In this document: positions 1 through 12,673 of the stretch, in pieces
Numbering within the stretch: position 1 is the stretch's first letter
How the letters are laid out: every line of letters starts with the position of its first letter
NCBI GenBank assembly: GCA_029783825.1
Contig: JAREIK010000727.1
Coordinates: 107,001 to 171,000, forward strand
Length of the DNA: 64,000 nt
Reading direction: 5' to 3'
Origin: Sapria himalayana
Taxonomy: Eukaryota; Streptophyta; Magnoliopsida; Malpighiales; Rafflesiaceae
Made by a program: the position numbers and the translations under genes
Notes under the pieces: model-generated
What the model was told of the DNA's origin: nothing
The model's database searches: none
The model's input: only the letters and a program-made list of their open reading frames with translations

Positions 1-110
1 TGAAAGTTCAATACATACATACATACAAACATACATGGATACATACATACATGGATACATACATACATGGATACATACATACATACATACATATATGAAC
101 TTTTTCTCTT
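1..110. repeat. CATA microsatellite
   Basis: Tandem ACATACAT units interrupted at regular spacing by CATGGATACATA. The tract is bracketed by GAAAGTTCA on the left and TGAACTTTTT on the right, which are inverted relative to each other over about 8 bp. No gene is visible in it. Confidence 0.9.
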
Positions 111-347
111 TTAAAAGATGCAAATTATAATAAAAAAATAAAATCTTTTTTTATAACTTATTAATATTAACACATTATGCCTAATCTGAATACCGAAAAA
201 AGTTTTTCAATCAATTACAAATTATTTTCCCATCCATTGCATCTTAACATATAATGAGACATAGCTTAGAAAATTATGAAATTTGCTTGTAAAACTTATA
301 ATTACATCATAAAAGACTACTAGACCATATACTTGTCTTGTATTGAG

Positions 348-449
348 CTATTGGGCTTTCTCTCGAGGCTTTAACACATTGTATGGGTTGGGATCATCCA
401 ATGGTGGGGGAGGTTTCAGAATCAACCATACCTCATTACACCTAACACT
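348..449 (-). pseudogene. Exon-like fragment, gene not recognised
   Basis: On the minus strand a short open segment reads RCNEVWLILKPPPPLDDPNP followed by YNVLKPREKAQ and a TAG stop at 348-350. Its upstream edge is a pyrimidine-containing stretch ending in TTAG, a plausible splice acceptor, so it resembles a last coding exon. Its more balanced base composition stands out from the AT-rich surroundings, and the proline-rich tail is not low-complexity satellite. No upstream exon was recognised between 450 and 3,400. It may be a captured or relict gene end. I do not recognise the family. Confidence 0.3.
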
Positions 450-639
450 TAGAAAAAATAAATGTCAATAAGATAAAAATAATTCAAAACAGAAATAAAT
501 AGCAAGCAGACAATAAAATATGTAAAAGCAGCTCTTGTGATTCATCAACCACTTAAACATTTATTTATGAGTAATGTCAAACATAGAGGCATACAAATGG
601 CCGTGTTGTGCCAGAATGGTCCATTATAGTATGACATAT

Positions 640-873
640 ATGTATTGTTATATGTTATTATACATATAGTATATATAGTTATAAATCATTATATATAGTT
701 AAACATATAGTTACATATATATAGTTATAAGTAATTATAAGTAATTATAAATCATTATATAGTTACAAATATATAGTTACAAATATATAGTTATACATAT
801 AGTATATATAGTTACATATAGTTACAAATAAATCATTATATGTTATTATACATATAGTATATAGTTATAAATC

Positions 874-916
<43 letters not shown>

Positions 917-2890
917 AATTATAAGTAATTATACATAAATGTATACAAAGTTATAAACAAATATATAGATTTACATATATGTATAAATAGTTACAAATAT
1001 AGTTATATTTAATTATATAGTCGTTTATATAGTTATACAAATATTTATATATAGTTATACACATATAGTTAAACATAATGTTGTATGTTCTTATACATGT
1101 AATTATAAATATAGTTACATGTGATTATACATATAGTTATACATATAGTTACATGTGATTATACATATAGTTATACATATAGTTACACATATAGTTAAAC
1201 ATATATTTATACATGTAGGTTTATATATTTGTTCATTTAATTTTATATATTTATACATATAGTTATGTATAGGTTTATCTATAGTAGAATACATTTTTAT
1301 ATATTAATATATACAAATATATATTAATTATAAGTTGTAAAGTATATATTTAAATATTATTATGTATAAAGCTTTTATAGTTATACATATAGTAAGATAC
1401 AGTTACTTATAGTTATATATTATTATTCATATAATATATATAGTTAATAAATAGTTATATATAATTAAAAAAATAGTTATACATAGATATATTAATACAC
1501 GTAGTGATAAGTAGTTATACATAAATGTATACAAAATTATAAACAAATATGTAGATTTACATTTATGTATACATAGTTATAAATATAGTTATATTTAATT
1601 ATGTAGAGTTTTATATAGTTATACAAATATAAATAAATAGTTATACACATTTAGTTAAACATGATGTTGTATGTTGTTATATAATAATTATAAATATAGT
1701 TACATGTGGTTATACATATTGTTACACATTTAGTTATACTTATATATTTATACATATAGGTATAAATATGTTTTCATTTAATTTTATATATTTATACATA
1801 AAGTTATAGTAAATTACTTTTTTATATGCTAATATATACAAATATATATTAAATATAAGCTATAAATTTAATATTTAAATATAATTATGCATCAAACTTT
1901 TATATTTATACATATAGTAAGATACAATTATTTATAGTTATATATTATTATACATAAAAAATATATAATTATAAATAGTTAAATATAATTTAAGATATAG
2001 TTATATATAGATATATTCATACAAGTAGGTATAAGTAGTTACACATAAATATATACAACGTTATAAACAAATATTTTGATTTAATTATATGAATACATAT
2101 ATGTATATATAGTTACAAATATTAGTATATTTAATTATATAAAGTGTTGCATAGTTATACAAATATTTATATATAGTTATACACATATAGTTATAAATAT
2201 ATATGTAATTAAAGATATAATTATATATAACATTTATATAGTTATACATTTAGTAAAATACAATTATATATAGTTATATATTAGTATACATATAATATAA
2301 TTTTTTAGAAATATAGTTATATAAAATTATACATATAGTTATACATTATTATATAGTTAAAAATTAGTTATGTATAGTTATAAATATAATAATAAAAATA
2401 ATTTACTTAATTATAAATATAATTATAAATACTTTTATATATAATATGTTTATATATAATCTTTGTGATTAAAATATTTTTATAAATGTTACTTTAATAT
2501 AATTATATATATGTAATACTTTTATAGATAATATACAATATTTGTATCACATTTATATAAACATTATATATATTCTATATTTATATAAAAATTATTATGT
2601 AATATAAAAATTTAGAAAATTGTATAATCATTTAATGTTCCATAATTGTTATATAAAAAAATTTATAAATGGATAGTTTTATGTAAATGTTGTATATATA
2701 TTTACAAACATTAATACATATGTATAAATATTTATATTTAACATTATATGTTAGTATAAACATATAAGTGTTTATATATAATGTAATACATTTATATAAA
2801 TTAAAGTATAGATATTTATATATAATGTCATATGATTATATAATTTTATAAAACTTTATATATATTGTTACATGTTTATAATTTATTTAG
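640..2890. repeat. AT-rich satellite, long-unit TAGTTATACATA family (locus A)
   Basis: The basic motif is a degenerate TAGTTATACATA, but the region also repeats on a longer scale. A recognisable block (CATAAATGTATACAAAGTTATAAACAAATAT, then a GTTACATGTGGTTATAC-like word, then AAGCTTTTATAGTTATACAT and AGTAAGATACAATTATTTAT) begins near 930, 1,515 and 2,045, giving units of about 580 and 530 bp. The same ordered words occur at 32,580-35,640, so this is a dispersed satellite family rather than random AT-rich DNA. No coding potential is seen. Confidence 0.8.
877..914. repeat. (AC)19 dinucleotide microsatellite
   Basis: Uninterrupted AC dinucleotides embedded in the AT satellite; the length is likely to vary between individuals. 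Confidence 0.97.
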
Positions 2891-3413
2891 AGATAACAAA
2901 AATATAACCCATTAACTGTAACTTTAATTTTTCTTAAGCTACAGGAGCAGAAAATATACTACATTATATATTTTCTTCGGCTACATAAGGATAGAACAAA
3001 ATGCAAACATATTGTATTTGAAATCAATAAAACCCTAAAAATTTAAACAGTAGAAGAATAAAGATTACACTGATAATTTATAGTTTCATTAATGGAGTAG
3101 AGTCAAAATCATATAGGTTAAATAAAAATAGAAGCAAAATGAAAGAAAATCGGGGGAGAATTAAAAAAAGCTAATACTTGATTATTCTGAATAAATGAAA
3201 ATTCGATAGTGCAAATAAAATTCAGAGAGATGAAGATATGTATATAGCATTCTGAAGGAGAAGAACAATGTAAAACTTACATGGATTTAGAAGAAATGAT
3301 AGAATTTCTTGGTTTCTCCCTTATAGTCGCTTATTGCTTCTGCTTCGAAAAATAAAAGAGGGAAAGTTTGCTAATTGTTAATGCCTCAGCAATTTTTTTT
3401 AACTCAAAAAATT
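2891..3413. other. Gene-free AT-rich interval
   Basis: AT-rich, non-satellite sequence with no recognisable coding segment, RNA gene or element end. It separates the long-unit AT satellite from the CACTA right-end region. Confidence 0.6.
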
Positions 3414-3461
3414 TAACTTAGAAATTACCGACCAAAATTTTGGTCGGTAATTTCTAAGTTA
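3414..3461. repeat. Perfect 48-bp palindrome
   Basis: Each arm is 24 bp with no spacer, centred on AAAATTTT between 3,437 and 3,438. The arms contain TTACCGACC / GGTCGGTAA, the subterminal motif of the adjacent CACTA end. It can extrude as a cruciform or, if transcribed, fold as a hairpin. Confidence 0.95.
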
Positions 3462-4061
3462 TAGATATTTTGAAAAGCTACTTTATCGACCATTTTTCAT
3501 GGAAATATATTTTGTCTTTAAATGGTCGGTAATTTGTCGGTTATTTTTATTCGCTAATTCTCAACTAATGTAGAGATCAATTTCCAACCAAATATATTTG
3601 GTTGATAAATATGGTCAGTAAATATGGTCGGTCATTGGTAGGAAATATAGTTGAAAATATTTTTTTTTGAAACCCCTTTTTTTCTCCAAATAGTCATGAT
3701 TTAGTCAGTAATTACTGACCTATTTTTTAGATCGGTTGTTTAGTCGATAATTAAGTAGTTATAAATATTTTAGAAAGTCACTTTACCGACCATTTTTCAT
3801 TGTAATATATTTTTGATCATTAGATGGTCAGTAATTTATCGGTAATTTTTATTCGCTAATTCCCTACTAATTTACAGACTAATTTCTGACCAAAAATATT
3901 TGATCAATAAATATGGTCGGTCTTTGGTCGGAAATATGGTTGAAAATAGTTTTTTTTCGAAACCCCCTTTTGGTCTCTAAAAGAATGTGATTTGGTCGAT
4001 AATTACCGTCCTATTTTTTTGGTCGGTAGTTTGGTCGGTATTCTTGTTATTTTTAGTAGTG
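3433..4061. mobile_element. CACTA (En/Spm) element, right-terminal fragment
   Basis: The sequence ends at 4,061 with TTTTTAGTAGTG, which read inward is CACTACTAAAAATAAC, a typical CACTA terminus. Inside it lies a dense set of GGTCGGTAA / TTACCGACC words, as expected of the subterminal transposase-binding repeats of this superfamily. The subterminal block is itself duplicated with a period of about 298 bp (compare CTTTATCGACCATTTTTCAT near 3,481 with CTTTACCGACCATTTTTCAT near 3,780). No left terminus or transposase is visible upstream, so this is a truncated end or a deletion derivative. Confidence 0.75.
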
Positions 4062-5892
4062 GATAACTTAGGAAATCTTTGTGTTGAATATATATATTAG
4101 AATAATACTGAGATGTGTGATATTTTTAAAGTTTTGGTGCGATGATAAGTGACTTAATCCAAGTAAGCTAAGTCTCGTATTTGAGACTTATCAGATATAG
4201 CTGTTAGAGATCTAGCTTAGATTTCCTTTCAATTTACCAAAATAATATTGGTAGAGAATTTTATATAAAGTGCTAAAGGGAAGACAACATGTGGATCTAC
4301 TCCTCCTCGAGATATTGATGATAATTTTTCAAAGCCTACTAGTTTAGAGGAAATATAATCTAGTGTGTCTTATTGGACTGTCAGAGGTTCCACTTACAAG
4401 CCATATTTTGACATTGACACTTTTATAAAATGAGATGCAGAAATTATAAAATTAACTTGAACACAAACTGAAATAACATAAATCAAATTTCAGTAACTCT
4501 AATATACTTATTAACTCATAAAAACCCCTTATATACGAGGCAAGTTCATTTGGGCGACCCACATGAGTTGGGTGCTCCCATCAAGAAGAAAAATAAAAGT
4601 AAAAAACCCCAAATTTTAAATAAGTAACTCCAATAACAAATTTCAATATCCTTTTTATTCTGGTGTGTTAAAGTTAAAAATATCAAAAGGTAAATTAATC
4701 AAATTAATTTGAACTAGAATCAAAGAATATTCACTTGTAACATAATAAACTAATAATAATTAAAACAATAATTGTGTTGGCGATAATAAGAGCATCCTAT
4801 GATGTTCTCAAATAATTTTTGGGTGTTCAAGAGAAGATCCTAAAGAGCTAGAAGTGCATTATAGTTAGATTATAAAAAATGATGTCGGCTCGTGAAGGAA
4901 GTTTGGCTCACATAAGGGGTTTACATAGAGAAATATCTGAATAGAATTAATTTGTATGATAGGAATTAATAATGAAAGCATATGAAAATGTGAAAATTTT
5001 CCAAATTGTTGGTTAAATTGTTTTTGACATGATTACAAACATATGATACAATAGGTATGGGTGACCCAAGAAATTTGAAACTCTAGGATGAGAAGATAAT
5101 CCTGGGTTAGAAAAAACATCAACATTATTCACCAAAGCAGAACTTGAACTTGCCACTATACATGGAACATCTTTAAGTTGTATTAACAAATCCCCATCAT
5201 GCAATTCATTATCTTTACAATAAAAATATTACTAGAGAAAATTTTATATTTAATGTCTGTTGTATTTAGTTTTTTTTGATAAACTGCTTTGTATAACAAA
5301 AAATCTTTTCTATTTATATATTGTTAGTGCAGGAAATAAAATATTGAAATGTTGGCAATGCAGCAATAGCACACCAATGGGGGTTGCTGCTCGGTCAATG
5401 GGCTGAAAAAAATTTTGGACATAACTCGATCCACCCAAGTGATTCAACCCACACCATTATTGATATCGAAAAATTGTTTAATATAAATTGATTTTTTATT
5501 TCGATTTTTTGCTACTCCCAATTTACTACTGAACTATTCAATTTTGTCTTCTCTCTCTGTATGATTTTTTTCTTCACAATTGCTGCATCTGTAAGACATT
5601 ATTTTGGTTATAATCTGTAAACACATAAGTATTTTTTTTAGTGGATATAGCTAGTCATGCTAAACGACTAGTGAACCATATTATTTTATGTGTTTCAGAA
5701 TTGTGGTTTGTGGATATATCATTTTTCTATTTTCTTCTTCTTCTTCTTCTGAATCTATAAAATTACAAACCTTCGAAGCAGAATTACTAACAATGTATCA
5801 TCTCAAATCATCAAGCCAAAAAATTCATCATGTTGTCTAAGCAAGGAAATATTTTTTTTCATTACAAGCTAACTTTTTAATAAAATTAGAAG
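4062..5892. other. Gene-free AT-rich interval
   Basis: Mixed unique AT-rich sequence. A 63-codon minus-strand frame at 5,013-5,204 has no recognisable domain. Short runs such as (TTC)n near 5,734 are present. It could hide decayed retroelement sequence, because a copia fragment follows immediately, but I see no supportable gene. Confidence 0.5.
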
Positions 5893-6143
5893 AAATCTAC
5901 TTAGTAATGATTAAAGGATTATGCTATGAAAAATTTAACTTATTGTCTAATTTGGATTTTCTAGCATCATTAAGATCATTACAAAAACATATGTATTTGG
6001 ATTAAATTGTTCTTTTTGATTTAGCATATTTAGTCTAAGATCTCCTTGACATATGAAATGATCCTCACTAATAACAAATGCAGTTGATGGTGTACATTTA
6101 TTGTATATTTTTAATATATTCATAATATAATAAGTTGAATTTT

Positions 6144-6404
6144 TTATTTTCTTTTAGAATAAGTGTCATTATAGTCTATATGGAGGAAGGAATTAGACCT
6201 GAGTGATACTTTATTATACCATTTATAAAATATTGAAACATTGAAATAATTATATTCTAAGTTTAGTATTGGTATATAAGATTTATAAAATCTACACATC
6301 TTACATGCATTCATTGAAATAGTAAAACAAGATGGTTGTTGTATATATATTTTATTCTTAAGATTATCAGAGAGAAATGTGTTTCTCATGTCTAGTTGAT
6401 ATAC
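6144..6404 (-). pseudogene. Ty1/copia reverse transcriptase remnant, copy 1
   Basis: The minus-strand frame begins VYQLDMRNTFLSDNLKNKIY and continues IQQPSCF. This matches the copia RT signature (YQLDVKNAFLNGDL..EEIYMEQPPGF in intact elements). Further along, CRFYKSY corresponds to the CKLKKSLYGLKQ region and SNSFLHIDYNDTYSKRK to the SNGF...DYDPCVYSKR region. The segment between is eroded, and the YVDD active-site block cannot be found downstream. It is therefore a short inactive piece of the polyprotein. The frame is open for 81 codons after the Met, but no protein function is expected. Its left flank is AT-rich DNA and its right flank is the TCTA array. Confidence 0.75.
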
Positions 6405-6655
6405 ATATTATTTGTGAGAAATTATAATAGAATGCAAAAATCGTATAATAACCATTTTGGAGTTGTATTTTAATATTTGAGAATTCAAAAAATTATGTCC
6501 ATATGAATATATAAGAGAGAATCTATATTAATTAACTATATTAATGATATAAGTGATACTTATTCTGGTTACAGAAAGCTATTTAAAAAATTTCTTATGA
6601 TTCTCCTATTTCTAAAAGAATCAATTATGATATCTTTGTCAAATAATATAAATCT

Positions 6656-7518
6656 ATGTATATATAACTATTCTATATATCTATGTATCTGCCTATCTTT
6701 CTATCTATCTATCTATTTATCTATCATTCTATCTATCTATTTATCTGTTTCACTTTTTATATCCCTTTCTTCCTATATATCTGTCCATTTTTCTATCTAT
6801 GTATTAGTCTATCAATCTATCTATCTATCAGTCTATATGTCTTTCTATCTTTATGTCTATCTCTATATCTACCTATCTGTCTATATGTATATATGCCTAT
6901 TTATATATTTATTTTATAATCAATTAATCAATCAACAAATCTAACTATCTATCTATCAATATATCTAACAATCAATCTCTCTATATAATTATCTATTTAT
7001 CTATCTATCTATCAATCAATCAATATATATATATATATCTATCTTCACTACCTATTTTTCTATATATCTATTTATTAATTTGTCTATCTTTGTATCTGTC
7101 TATATTTTTATATGACTATAAATATATCTATCTTTCTATCTTTCTATCTTTGTATTTGTCTATCTACTTATCTTTCAATATGTCTATTAGTCTATATGTT
7201 TATCTATATATCTATATGTCTATCATTATATCATTCTATCTGTCTATATATCTATTTATCTATTTATCTACTTGGCTATCTATCTATCTATGTATTTATC
7301 TATCAATTTGTTTGTCTATTTGTCTAATATCTATCTATTTATCTATCTATCTATGCATCTATTTAACATTCTATCAGTCTATCTATCTATTAGTCTATAT
7401 GTCTGTATTTATCTACGTATCATTCAATGTGTTTATCTGTATATTAATTTTCTATATATCTATCAATTTGTCTATCTATCTATCTATTAATTTGTTAATT
7501 AGACTATCAATCTATTTG

Positions 7519-7549
<31 letters not shown>

Positions 7550-7736
7550 TTCTGTTTGTCTATATGTCAGTCATTCTATCTATCTATTTGTCTATCTATT
7601 TGTCTATCTTTTTGTCTATCTGTAAATAAATCATTTTATCTATCTATCTATCTATCTAAATACCTATCTACCTATCTACCCATCAAACTTTCTATATATC
7701 TTTCTACTTATCTATCTATATATCTAATACCCATCA
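6656..7736 (+). repeat. TCTA tetranucleotide array 1
   Basis: Degenerate (TCTA)n with common variants TCTG, TTTA, TCAA and TTTG. The register is maintained over long stretches because most variants are substitutions. It forms the right half of copy 1 of the 1.84-kb duplication. Three overlapping plus-strand frames of up to 179 codons occur here only because TCTA repeats contain no stop codon on this strand. Confidence 0.98.
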
Positions 7737-7986
7737 AATCTACTTTGTAATGATTAAAGGATTATGCTATGAAAAATTTAACTTATTGTCTAATTTGGAT
7801 TTTCTAGGATCATTAAGATCATTACAAAAACATATGTATTTGGATTAAATTGTTCTTTTTGATTTAGCATATTTAGTCTAAGATCTCCTTGACATATGAA
7901 ATGATCCTCACTAATAACAAATGCAGTTGATGGTGTACATTTATTGTATATTTTTAATATATTCATAATATAATAAGTTGAATTTT

Positions 7987-8247
7987 TTATTTTCTTTTAG
8001 AATAAGTGTCATTATAGTCTATATGGAGGAAGGAATTAGACCTGAGTGATACTTTATTAGACCATTTATAAAATATTGAAACATTGAAATAATTATATTC
8101 TAAGTTTAGTATTGGTATATAAGATTTATAAAATCTATACATCATACATGCATTCATTGAAATAGTAAAACAAGATGGTTGTTGTATATATATTTTATTC
8201 TTAAGATTATCAGAGAGAAATGTATTTCTCATGTCTAGTTGATATAC
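7987..8247 (-). pseudogene. Ty1/copia reverse transcriptase remnant, copy 2
   Basis: Near-identical duplicate of the fragment at 6,144-6,404. Differences in the translation are few (for example NACMMYRF against NACKMCRF, and KWSNKV against KWYNKV). It is part of the 1.84-kb tandem duplication, so it is not an independent insertion. As in copy 1, the YQLDM..TFLSDNL..IYIQQP signature identifies copia RT, and the flanking catalytic region is missing. Confidence 0.75.
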
Positions 8248-9069
8248 ATATTATTTGTGAGAAATTATAATAGAATGCAAAAATTGTATAATAACCATTT
8301 TGGAGTTGTATTTTAATATTTGAGAATTCAAAAAATTATGTCCATATGAATATATAAGAGAGAATCTATATTAATTAACTATATTAATGATATAAGTGAT
8401 ATTTATTCTGGTTACAGAAAGCTATTTAAAAAATTTCTTATGATTCTCCTATTTCTAAAAGAATCAATTATGATATCTTTGTCAAATAATATATATCTAT
8501 GTATATATAACTATTCTATATATCTATGTATCTGCCTATCTTTCTATCTATATATCTATTAATCTATCATTCTATCTATCTATTTATCTATTTCACTTTT
8601 TATATCCCTTTCTTCCTATATATCTGTCCATTTTTCTATCTATGTATCAGTCTATCAATCAATCTATCTATCAGTCTATATGTCTTTCTATCTTTATGTC
8701 TATCTCTCTATCTATCTATCTGTCTATATGTATATATGCCTATTTATATATCTATTTTATAATCAATTAATCAATCAACAAATCTAACTACCTATCTATC
8801 AATATATCTAACAATCAATCTCTCTATATAATTATCTATTTATCTATCAATCAATCAATCAATATATATATATATATATATATATATATCTATCTATCTA
8901 TCTTCACTACCTATTTTTCTATATATCTATCTATTAATTTGTCTATCTTTGTATCTGTCTATATTTTTATATGACTATCTATAAATATCTCTATCTTTCT
9001 ATCTTTCTATCTTTGTATTTGTCTATCTACTTATCTTTCAATATGTCTATTAGTCTATATGTTTATCTA

Positions 9070-10395
9070 TATATCTATATGTCTATCATTATATCATTCT
9101 ATCTGTCTATATATCTATTTATCTATTTATCTACTTGGCTATCTATCTATCTATGTATTTATCTATCAATTTGTTTGTCTATTTGTCTAATATCTATCTA
9201 TTTATCTATCTATCTATGCATCTATTTAACATTCTATCAGTCTATCTATCTATTAGTCTATATGTCTGTATTTATCTACGTATCATTCAATGTGTTTATC
9301 TGTATATTTATTTATCTATATATCTATCAATTTGTCTATCTATCTATCTATTAATTTGTTAATTAGACTATCAATCTATTTGTCTATCTATCTATCTATC
9401 TATATATCTTTCTATTTGTCTATATGACAGTCATTCTATCTATCTATTTGTCTATCTATTTGTCTATCTTTTTGTCTATTTGTCAATAAATCATTTTATC
9501 TTTCTATCTATCTATCTATCTAAATACCTATCTACCTATCTACCCACCAAACTTTCTATATATCTTTCTACTTATCTATCTATATATCTATCTACCTATC
9601 TACCTATCTCTCTATCTATATATCTATCTATATTATTTACTTTCTACCTATTTATCTATCTATCAATTTATCTATCAATATTGACTATCTTTTTTTGTCA
9701 AAATGCCTATCTGTCTATCTATCAATCGGTCTATATATTTATCTATATGTCTATCATTATATCATTCTATCTGTCTATATATCTATTTATCTATTTATCT
9801 ACTTGGCTATCTATCTATCTATGTATTTATCTATCAATTTGTTTGTCTATTTGTCTAATATCTATCTATTTATCTATCTATCTATGCATCTATTTAACAT
9901 TCTATCAGTCTATCTATCTATTAGTCTATATGTCTGTATTTATCTACGTATCATTCAATGTGTTTATCTGTATATTTATTTATCTATATATCTATCAATT
10001 TGTCTATCTATCTATCTATTAATTTGTTAATTAGACTATCAATCTATTTGTCTATCTATCTATCTATCTATATATCTTTCTATTTGTCTATATGACAGTC
10101 ATTCTATCTATCTATTTGTCTATCTATTTGTCTATCTTTTTGTCTATTTGTCAATAAATCATTTTATCTATCTATCTATCTATCTAAATACCTATCTACC
10201 TATCTACCCACCAAACTTTCTATATATCTTTCTACTTATCTATCTATATATCTATCTACCTATCTACCTATCTCTCTATCTATATATCTATCTATATTAT
10301 TTACTTTCTACCTATTTATCTATCTATCAATATTGACTATCTTTTTTTGTCAATATGCCTATCTGTCTATCTATCAATCGGTCTATATATTTATC
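9070..10395. repeat. 665-bp tandem duplication inside the TCTA array
   Basis: Rare landmark words repeat in order: CTACTTGGCTATC at about 9,131 and 9,800, ATTATTTACTTTCTACC at about 9,632 and 10,296, and ATTGACTATCTTTTTTTGTC at about 9,680 and 10,331. The period is 650-669 bp. The first copy lies in the region already shared with array 1, so this duplication came after or together with the 1.84-kb event. Confidence 0.9.
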
Positions 10396-10480
10396 TATTT
10401 GTATGTCTATCTATATATTTCTCTATCTAACTATCTATCCATTTATCTATCTATATTTTTATATGTTTATCTATCTATCT

Positions 10481-10832
10481 GACTATCTATCTGTCTATTT
10501 ATCTAACTTTCTATCTATTTATCTATTTATCTACTTATCTATCTATCCATCTATCTAACTATCTATAAATCTATATATCTGTCTGCCAGACTATCTATCT
10601 ATCTATTTATATAACTTCATCTTTATCAATATATTAGTCTATCTTATTATCTATCTGACTATCTATCTGTCTATTTATCTAACTTTCTATCTATTTATCA
10701 ATTTATCTACTTATCTATCCATCTAACTAACTATCTATAAATCTATATATATGTCTGCAAGACTATCTATCTATCTATTTATCTAACTTTATGTTTATCA
10801 ATATATTAGTCTATCTTTCTATCAGTCTATAT
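10481..10832. repeat. 176-bp tandem duplication inside the TCTA array
   Basis: The word GACTATCTATCTGTCTATTT occurs at 10,481 and 10,657, and both copies continue through CTATAAATCTATATAT, GTCTGC and AACTT..TTTATCAATATATTAG in the same order. Confidence 0.88.
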
Positions 10833-11335
10833 GTCTATCTTATATAATTGTCTATTTATCTATTTGTCTATATATTTATCTAATTATCTATCTATCTAAT
10901 TATCTATCTATTTATTTATTTATCTATCTATCTATCTGTCTATTTATCTATCTATCTATCTATTTGTCTATTTTTTTATCTATTTTTCTCTCTATATATC
11001 TATCTGTCTATATGTCTATACATCTATCTATCTATCTATGTTTTGTCTATATGTCTATCTATCTATGTTTCTTTCATTCTATCTATCTAAATATTTATCA
11101 GTCAATTTATCAATCAGTCAATCTGTCAATCTATCTATCTATCTATCTATCTATTTGTATACCTATCTATCTGCCTATTTGTCTATATGTTTATTAACGA
11201 TTACTCTATCTATCTATTTGTCGGTATGTCTATCTATTTATCTTTCAGCTATTTTTCTGTCAATCAATCAATTTGTCAATGTTTCTATCTATCAATGGTC
11301 TATCGAACTATCCATTAATCTATATATTTATCTGT

Positions 11336-11465
11336 CTATCGATCGATCGACTATCTATCTATATGCCTATTTGTCTATTTGGTTATCTTTCTATCTGTCT
11401 ATCGATCGATCAACTATCTATCTATATGCCTATTTGTCTAATTGGCTATCTTTCTATCTGTCTAT
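11336..11465. repeat. 65-bp tandem duplication with ATCGATCGATC core
   Basis: Two adjacent copies of a unit containing TATCGATCGATC, ACTATCTATCTATATGCC and TTTGTCTA. This TCGA-variant block differs from the bulk TCTA units, so it marks a local exchange event. Confidence 0.85.
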
Positions 11466-12673
11466 CTATCTTTCTATATATCTATCTATCTTTCTTTCTT
11501 TCTATTTGTCTATTTGTCTATCTTTTTATCTTTCTATCTATTTTTATATATAATATTCTATCTATTTTTCTATCTATATATCTAAATGTCTATCAATCTA
11601 TTTGTATAGTTATCTTTATGTCTATCTTCCTATCCATCATTCTATATATATATATATATCTATCTATCTATCTATCTATATCTCTATCTATCAGTAATAT
11701 CTATCTATCTGTATATCTATCTAATTGTCTATCTATCTATCTATCTATTAATCTATATATCAATATATCAATCAATCTATCTATCAATTAATCAACCAAA
11801 CTATCTCTTTATTTATCTATCTATCTTTCTATCTTTCTATCTTTCTATCTTTCTATCTTTCTATCTTTCTATCTATCTATCTTTTTATCTCTCTATCTAT
11901 TTATCTATATATCTACATAGCTATCTATTTAATTATCTATTTATCTATATTTCAATATATCTATCTATATATCTATCTATCTATCTATTTATCTTTCTTT
12001 TTACCTATTTATCTATATTTCTATTTATCATTTTGGCTATTTCTCTATCTATCAATATTTCTATCTTTCTATTTGTTTATCTATCTACCTGTATATTTGT
12101 CTATAAGTCTATCAGTATACTTATTTATATGTTTATCTATCTATCTATTTATCTATCTATATATCTATCTTTTTATCTATTTATTTGTCTGATTATATAT
12201 CTCTCAATCTATCTACCTATCTACCTATCTCCCTAACTACCCATCTACTTGCCTACATGTATACCTTTCTACTTATTTTTCTATTTATCTATCTATCTAG
12301 CTGATATGTCTATCTATCTATCTAACATTTTCTATCTGGCTTTCTGTCTATCTATTTATCTATTTGTCTATCTGTCTATATGTTTATCTATTTGTCTATA
12401 TAACAATCTATTTATATACTTATCTATCAATCTATTTATTTATCTATCTATCTACTTGAATACCTATATACCTATCTATTTGTCAATCTGTCTATTTATC
12501 TATTTATCTATATGTCTATCTATCTATTTATCTATCTGTCTATTTATTTATCTGTCTAATTATCTATCAATCGATCAATCAATCTGTCTATCTGTCTATC
12601 TATTTATCTCTCTTACTATCAATATGTCTATATGTATATCTATCTATTTGTCTATCTATCTATCTATCAATTC

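Larger units (their letters stand above)
5893..9600. repeat. 1.84-kb tandem segmental duplication (copia fragment + TCTA array)
   Basis: Copy 1 runs from 5,893 to about 7,736 and copy 2 starts at about 7,737. Both begin at the same AATCTACTT[AT]GTAATGATTAAAGG junction, carry the same copia RT remnant (6,144 and 7,987, offset 1,843) and then the same TCTA array with the same rare variant words. Only scattered substitutions and a few repeat-unit indels separate them, so the duplication is recent and includes non-satellite sequence. This points to unequal exchange or a replication-based duplication rather than slippage. Confidence 0.92.
8490..12673 (+). repeat. TCTA tetranucleotide array 2
   Basis: About 4.2 kb of degenerate (TCTA)n. 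It includes the second copy of the 1.84-kb duplication and nested shorter tandem duplications of about 665, 176 and 65 bp. Perfect slippage-type runs such as (TCTATCTT)n near 11,820-11,880 also occur. The array ends abruptly at the CACTA terminus that starts at 12,674. Confidence 0.98.

Noticed and set aside
1..110. Telomere-type repeat
   Set aside because: The unit is CATA-based, not TTTAGGG or a variant.
6656..12673. CRISPR-like or minisatellite array
   Set aside because: Repeats are contiguous tetranucleotides without unique spacers, and the rest of the window is clearly eukaryotic.
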